Under the pieces are notes generated by a model. It was not told where the DNA came from. It made no database searches and saw only the letters and a list, made by a program, of their open reading frames with translations. DNA of 9,718 bases from Kiritimatiellales bacterium (GTDB lineage: Bacteria; Verrucomicrobiota; Kiritimatiellia; Kiritimatiellales; Tichowtungiaceae), in NCBI GenBank assembly GCA_028692515.1, contig JAQUXG010000053.1, positions 1-9,718 on the forward strand, in the 5' to 3' direction. How positions within the stretch are numbered: position 1 is the first letter of the stretch; each line of letters begins with the position of its first letter. Positions 6,243-9,718 of the stretch are shown here, piece by piece. The position numbers and the translations under genes were made by a program.

Positions 6243-7227
6243 ATTGATCCGCGCCATTGCAACGAACTTTCCGAGAAGTAAGCAACAGCTAAACGGCCTC
6301 TTCGAATGTGATGCGGAACTGATCCGCATCGGCGGGCAAATTTGGGGGCTTTCCATGGATGAATTCAGCCCCGAGGAAGATTTCTTCACATCGGATCAAC
6401 CCAAAATCCTTGGTGCAAATCTTGCGGTGGCGACACTAAGTGATCTTTTTGCTGCCGGGGTTGAGCCCCGTTTTTTCATGCACTCTCTCTCTGTCCCAAA
6501 AAATGTGAGCCCATCATTTCTGGAATCTCTGACGGCTGGCATGAAGTCGACGCTTGGTCGGGCGGACTGTTTCCTTTGCGGAGGCGATCTTGGAACATCC
6601 GAAACCTGGCGGTACTGCGGATTTGCCATGGGGCCGGTCAGTACCGCTACCCCGATAACCCGCAAGCTGGCCGACACCTCGAAAACACTCTGGATTACAG
6701 GACAACTGGGCGATGCCAATCTGGCAGTCCTGAACAAGACATCCACCCCGGCGTTTGAATTACGCCTCCGGGAAGCGAAACTTATCCGAAAATACGCAAC
6801 CGGATGCATAGATACCAGCGGAGGCCTGATGGATGCGCTATGGACGCTTCACCGCCTGAACCCGCACCTGCAAATCAATCTTCATGTTGAAAAAATTCCC
6901 TTTGCACACGAACTCCGCGAGTGCGCACTGCCGCCGGGCATTCCTCTTGAGGCCGCACTGGTCGGCGGTGCAGGCGAATATGAATTGCTGTTCGCAACTC
7001 CAAGTGACTTGTCCAGCTCGGCAAGAACCGAGCTGGAGTCCATGGACATGACCGCGATTGCCGATCTTTACATAAACACACCGCATGACCTGTTGATCTG
7101 CCGAAATAATAAAGCCATTCGCACCATGACAACCCCGCCGCCGTGCCCGCGGGAAATTGGATCGCTAACAGAATATGTCCATGCGGTCGCGAGCTTTGCC
7201 ACCACTCTATTCAGGGAAAGTCCGTAA
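6229..7227 (+). CDS. ThiL/AIR-synthase-like protein with altered active-site motifs
   Basis: 332 residues, the size of thiamine-monophosphate kinase ThiL. It follows the ThiL/PurM order: WGLSMDEFSPEEDFF (39-53, family STDxxxExxHF), ANLAVATLSDLFAAGVEPRF (63-82, family NLSDLAAMGAxP), CGGDLGTSE (117-125, family GGDTT), WITGQLGDANLA (155-166), CIDTSGGLMDAL (193-204, family IDISDGL) and VGGAGEYELLF (245-255, family GGEDYELLF). The N-terminal GDDAA block is reduced to CDAELI, the Asp of SDGL is Gly (G198), and GGED carries an insertion. ThiL proteins bind ATP and Mg and phosphorylate thiamine-P; the related PurM activates an amide. With these changes and no thiamine genes around it, it is more likely a specialised kinase/ATP-dependent enzyme or a binding subunit for the lipid pathway (inference). 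It abuts the next gene with no spacer. Confidence 0.82.
   Translation: MTEYELIRAIATNFPRSKQQLNGLFECDAELIRIGGQIWGLSMDEFSPEEDFFTSDQPKILGANLAVATLSDLFAAGVEPRFFMHSLSVPKNVSPSFLESLTAGMKSTLGRADCFLCGGDLGTSETWRYCGFAMGPVSTATPITRKLADTSKTLWITGQLGDANLAVLNKTSTPAFELRLREAKLIRKYATGCIDTSGGLMDALWTLHRLNPHLQINLHVEKIPFAHELRECALPPGIPLEAALVGGAGEYELLFATPSDLSSSARTELESMDMTAIADLYINTPHDLLICRNNKAIRTMTTPPPCPREIGSLTEYVHAVASFATTLFRESP
6456..6476 (+). repeat. Intragenic GC-rich hairpin plus T6 in the ThiL-like gene
   Basis: CGGGG (6456-6460) and CCCCG (6466-6470) pair around TTGAG and are followed by TTTTTT (6471-6476). It codes for GVEPRFF. The stem is short (5 bp) but all G-C, so it is terminator-like inside a coding region. 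Confidence 0.45.
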
Positions 7228-8457
7228 ATGAACCCATGTGTGGCCATAAAAGATGGCGGACTATTTACGCCACTTAAACTGCAGAATATCACCCTCAAAA
7301 ACCGAGTGCTTCGATCGGCTACGTATGAAGGCCTGGGCGATCCAAGCGGTTGCCCTCGCACCGAATTGGCCAACGTATATCGCAACCTGGCGCAAGGAGG
7401 CGTGGGCGCAATCATCACCGGATTTGTCTACACTTCACAGGCAGGACGAGCCATGCACCCCAGCCAGTGCGGAATCGATGACGACAAAAAAACTGAAGAG
7501 TGGAAAACGATCATCGAACAGGTAAAAAACGATTTTCCGGACATTCGTTTTTTCATGCAACTGGCTCATACAGGCCGGCAAACCCGGAGTGAAGTCACCG
7601 GTCAGCCGGCGGTCGGTGTCTCCTCAAAAAAATGCACCTATTTTCGGCAACCCGTAACCGTGCTTTCCTGCAACGAGATCGAAACCATTATCCGGGAATT
7701 TGGACAAGCCGCGCGCCGGGCAAAAGCCGCCGGGTTTGATGGCGTACAGCTACACGCCGCCCACGGATACTTGATTCACCAGTTTCTTTCGCCATGGACA
7801 AACACCCGACGCGATCGCTGGGGTCATCCGCATCTATTTCTTGAAGAAACGATTCGCGCTGTTAAATCCTCCTGCGGTCAAAATTTTCCTTTGTTGTTAA
7901 AATTGAGCGCGGCGGATGACAACACTCCGGGAATCCGTCTTTCAGACACGATTGAAACGATCCAACGAATGGAATCATTTCATATCGATGCCGTCGAAAT
8001 CAGTTATGGAACAATGGAATACGCTCTTAACATCATCCGGGGCACATGCCCTGTTGATCTGGTCCTTCATGCCAATCCCCTGTTCAACAAAACTCCGCGC
8101 ATTTTCCGCAACCTATGGAAAATTTTCAGAGAAAAGTCGTACACATCCCGGTTCATTCCGTTTGATAAAAACTACAATATGGAAGCAGCGGCCCAAATCA
8201 AAAAAGCAACCTCACTCCCCGTTATCGTCGTGGGCGGTATTCGCGATAAAGAGTCCATGATAACTGCCCTGACGACATACGGGTTGGATGCAATTTCGCT
8301 GTGTCGCCCATTGATCTGCGACCCCGATTGGCCTCAAAAAATAAAGGCCGGACTCTCCCTCGGATCCGCATGTACAAACTGCAACGTTTGTACAATCCAG
8401 TGCGACAGCCCGCAACCACTTCAATGCCATCAAAACATGAAAAAGGAACTACGATGA
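7228..8457 (+). CDS. Old Yellow Enzyme-like FMN oxidoreductase with C-terminal Fe-S cysteines
   Basis: 409 residues. The TIM-barrel OYE/2,4-dienoyl-CoA reductase N-domain is recognisable: GLFTPLKLQNITLKNRVLRSAT (11-32), QLAHTGRQ (111-118), GVQLHAAHGYLIHQFLSP (172-189) with the catalytic-type His pair H176/H179, NTRRDRWG (192-199), and phosphate-binding VVGGIRD (334-340) with R360 at the barrel end. The C-terminus has C382-x2-C385-x2-C388-x11-C400 plus C392, close to the dienoyl-CoA reductase 4Fe-4S pattern. The protein stops there, without the FAD/NAD(P)H domains that larger relatives (FadH, BaiCD, about 640-670 residues) carry, so electrons must come from a separate partner. Family members reduce C=C bonds next to a carbonyl. 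An AGGGA site at 7213-7217 precedes the ATG, which directly follows the previous stop. It overlaps the oxoamine synthase start by ATGA. The family is firm; the substrate is unknown. Confidence 0.9.
   Translation: MNPCVAIKDGGLFTPLKLQNITLKNRVLRSATYEGLGDPSGCPRTELANVYRNLAQGGVGAIITGFVYTSQAGRAMHPSQCGIDDDKKTEEWKTIIEQVKNDFPDIRFFMQLAHTGRQTRSEVTGQPAVGVSSKKCTYFRQPVTVLSCNEIETIIREFGQAARRAKAAGFDGVQLHAAHGYLIHQFLSPWTNTRRDRWGHPHLFLEETIRAVKSSCGQNFPLLLKLSAADDNTPGIRLSDTIETIQRMESFHIDAVEISYGTMEYALNIIRGTCPVDLVLHANPLFNKTPRIFRNLWKIFREKSYTSRFIPFDKNYNMEAAAQIKKATSLPVIVVGGIRDKESMITALTTYGLDAISLCRPLICDPDWPQKIKAGLSLGSACTNCNVCTIQCDSPQPLQCHQNMKKELR
8371..8394. repeat. Perfect 9-bp inverted repeat in the Fe-S cysteine codons
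   Basis: TGTACAAAC (8371-8379) and GTTTGTACA (8386-8394) flank a 6-base loop (TGCAAC). It codes for CTNCNVCT of the oxidoreductase, about 60 bases before the oxoamine synthase start. No T run follows. Confidence 0.6.
8443..8448 (+). promoter_or_regulatory. Shine-Dalgarno site fixing the oxoamine synthase start at 8454
   Basis: AAGGAA lies 5 bases before ATG 8454. Starting at 8301 would add 51 residues that overlap the conserved end of the upstream gene, so it is rejected. Confidence 0.75.
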
Positions 8458-9716
8458 CGGAAGAGGCCCCCATAAAGAATTTCGAGAATTTTACCTCCCA
8501 AAACGGCCAGGCGGATATTTTTCAAAAAGCACATGATCTGGACACGTTTTTGCGCTCCACGACCCCGGGCTATCTGGATGGTCTTGGCCTTCAGATTTTG
8601 GGGCCCATGACCAGCAACGTTAAGATTCAAGAAAATGACAACGTCATCCATGACGTAATTATGATGGGATCAAATTCGTATCTTTCACTCACCACGCATC
8701 CGCGCGTCGTCGAAGCCTGCAAAACCGCTACAGATCAATATGGGTACGGCATGGGAGCCGTCTCCCTGTACGCTGGCACAAGCCCGCTGCACCGCGAACT
8801 GGAATCCTTGATCGCCCAATTCTATGGAACCGAAGACGCCGTTCTTTTCCCTTGCGGGTACTCTGGAAATATCGGAGTCATCTCGGCACTCTGCGGCCCC
8901 GGCGATGTGATTATCAACGATACCGCAAATCACGCCTCTATTTTTGATGGTTGCGCACTGTCCGGTGCCGAAATTAAACTGTATCTCCATCGGAACATGC
9001 GCCATTTGGAGAAAATCCTGAAGCGGCTGCCCGCATCACAACAGGGACGTCTGATTGTGACGGATGGGGTATTTTCCATGCATGGAGACCTCGCCCCGCT
9101 GGACGAGATCGTTGCGCTCGCCCGCCAATACAACTGTCGCATTATGATCGACGAAGCGCACGGTGTCGGAGTTGTCGGCTCGACGGGGCGCGGCACCGCA
9201 GAACACTTCGGATGCACCCGTGAAATCGATATAATCTATGGCACATTGAGCAAAACACCGGGTGCCATAGGCGGTTATTGTGCAGGCTCCATCGCACTCA
9301 CCCGCTATCTCCGCTATTACGCCCGCACCTATTTCTTTTCGACCAGCATTCCCGCCCCGATTGTGGCGGGCTTAGTCGAGGTATTCAAACTCATGATCGA
9401 AGATACCGCCGGACGAAAAGAACTCATGGAAAACGTGCGGTATATGCTGACGGGGCTTAAAGCTCTCGGATTCAACACCGGAGAAACCAAATCGGCCATT
9501 ATCCCACTGATTATCGGCGACGAAGAAAAGCTGGGTGCCTTCCAAAACGATCTCCGGCGAAACGGACTCTTTACCAATGTCGTAACCTATCCAGCCGTGC
9601 GCCGTAAAGAATGCCGGCTCCGCCTGAATGTTATGAACACGCTAACCCGCGAAGAAATGGATCGCGCACTCAACCTCCTGAACACCTTCGGAAAAAAATA
9701 TTCCATCATACCATGA
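8454..9716 (+). CDS. Alpha-oxoamine synthase (serine palmitoyltransferase/KBL/BioF family)
   Basis: 420 residues, close to bacterial serine palmitoyltransferases and slightly longer than BioF or KBL because of an N-terminal stretch of about 65 residues. Family marks are in order: MGSNSYLSLTTHPRV (71-85), YGYGMGAVSLYAGTSPLHRELE (96-117), NHASIFDG (159-166) with the PLP-stacking H160, TDGVFSMHGD (203-212), IDEAHGVGVVGSTGRGTAEHFG (232-253), the PLP lysine K267 in YGTLSKTPGAIGGY (262-275), and FFSTSIPAP (294-302). These enzymes condense an acyl thioester with an amino acid and lose CO2. The GRGTAEHFG stretch and operon neighbours favour a lipid-forming, serine-palmitoyltransferase-like role over biotin or threonine metabolism. 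The GAVSLYAGT segment differs from the usual SRLxSGT pattern, so the amino acid or acyl partner may differ. It overlaps the previous stop by ATGA, and its own stop overlaps a possible next start. Confidence 0.92.
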   Translation: MTEEAPIKNFENFTSQNGQADIFQKAHDLDTFLRSTTPGYLDGLGLQILGPMTSNVKIQENDNVIHDVIMMGSNSYLSLTTHPRVVEACKTATDQYGYGMGAVSLYAGTSPLHRELESLIAQFYGTEDAVLFPCGYSGNIGVISALCGPGDVIINDTANHASIFDGCALSGAEIKLYLHRNMRHLEKILKRLPASQQGRLIVTDGVFSMHGDLAPLDEIVALARQYNCRIMIDEAHGVGVVGSTGRGTAEHFGCTREIDIIYGTLSKTPGAIGGYCAGSIALTRYLRYYARTYFFSTSIPAPIVAGLVEVFKLMIEDTAGRKELMENVRYMLTGLKALGFNTGETKSAIIPLIIGDEEKLGAFQNDLRRNGLFTNVVTYPAVRRKECRLRLNVMNTLTREEMDRALNLLNTFGKKYSIIP

Positions 9717-9718
9717 AA
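9713..9718 (+). CDS. Possible start of the next operon gene (two codons visible)
   Basis: ATG 9713-9715 overlaps the TGA of the oxoamine synthase in the same ATGA arrangement used three times upstream. Only Met-Lys is visible and no clear Shine-Dalgarno site precedes it, so the call rests on the operon pattern alone. Confidence 0.4.

Noticed and set aside
7228..9716. Biotin (BioF) or threonine (KBL) metabolism for the oxoamine synthase
   Set aside because: No bio genes or threonine dehydrogenase lie nearby, and the neighbours are lipid-type enzymes.
1..9718. CRISPR arrays, transposases, tRNA genes, direct repeats
   Set aside because: Nothing supporting any of these was seen; the gaps are too short and the rest is protein-coding.

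Overview
The window holds one long, tightly packed run of genes, all on the + strand. It starts with the tail of an unrelated-looking protein and continues with eight complete enzyme genes that look like a lipid or prenyl-lipid biosynthesis cluster. Composition is close to balanced G+C, with ATG starts and mostly recognisable Shine-Dalgarno sites. The host is a bacterium. A Gram-negative lineage of the Verrucomicrobiota/Kiritimatiellota type would fit the gene style, but that is a guess from general resemblance; no rRNA, tRNA or marker gene is present to settle it.

Layout. (1) 3-572: C-terminal part of a secreted or lipoprotein-like protein of unknown function. (2) 573-639: short intergenic stretch with a small inverted repeat and a possible promoter. 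(3) 640-2939: a fusion of a GNAT-type N-acyltransferase with a PLP aminotransferase, then a CDP-alcohol phosphatidyltransferase. (4) 2940-3061: a 122-base gap carrying a convincing intrinsic-terminator-like hairpin followed by nine T. (5) 3062-9716: UbiA-type prenyltransferase, radical SAM protein with a SPASM/twitch-like tail, diacylglycerol/sphingoid-type lipid kinase, ThiL/AIR-synthase-like protein, short Old Yellow Enzyme-like flavin oxidoreductase with an Fe-S cysteine motif, and an alpha-oxoamine synthase (serine palmitoyltransferase/KBL/BioF family). Genes in block 5 overlap or abut: ATGA overlaps at 4039, 5322 and 8454, a 14-base overlap at 6229 and direct abutment at 7228. A further ATGA at 9713 suggests that the operon continues beyond the window.

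How they could work together (inference). An alpha-oxoamine synthase joins an acyl thioester to an amino acid. A GNAT acyltransferase can N-acylate an amine. A DAGK/LCB5-type kinase phosphorylates a lipid alcohol. A CDP-alcohol phosphatidyltransferase exchanges a polar head, and a UbiA enzyme attaches a prenyl chain. Together with a flavin ene-reductase, a radical SAM enzyme, an aminotransferase and a degenerate ThiL-like protein, this reads as a pathway for an unusual amino-containing or sphingolipid-like, possibly prenylated, membrane lipid. I do not recognise the whole set as a described pathway. Several members deviate from family consensus at key motif positions (UbiA middle Asp to Gly, ThiL SDGL to SGGL, DAGK GTGNDF to GTSPDF), which suggests specialised paralogues rather than housekeeping copies.
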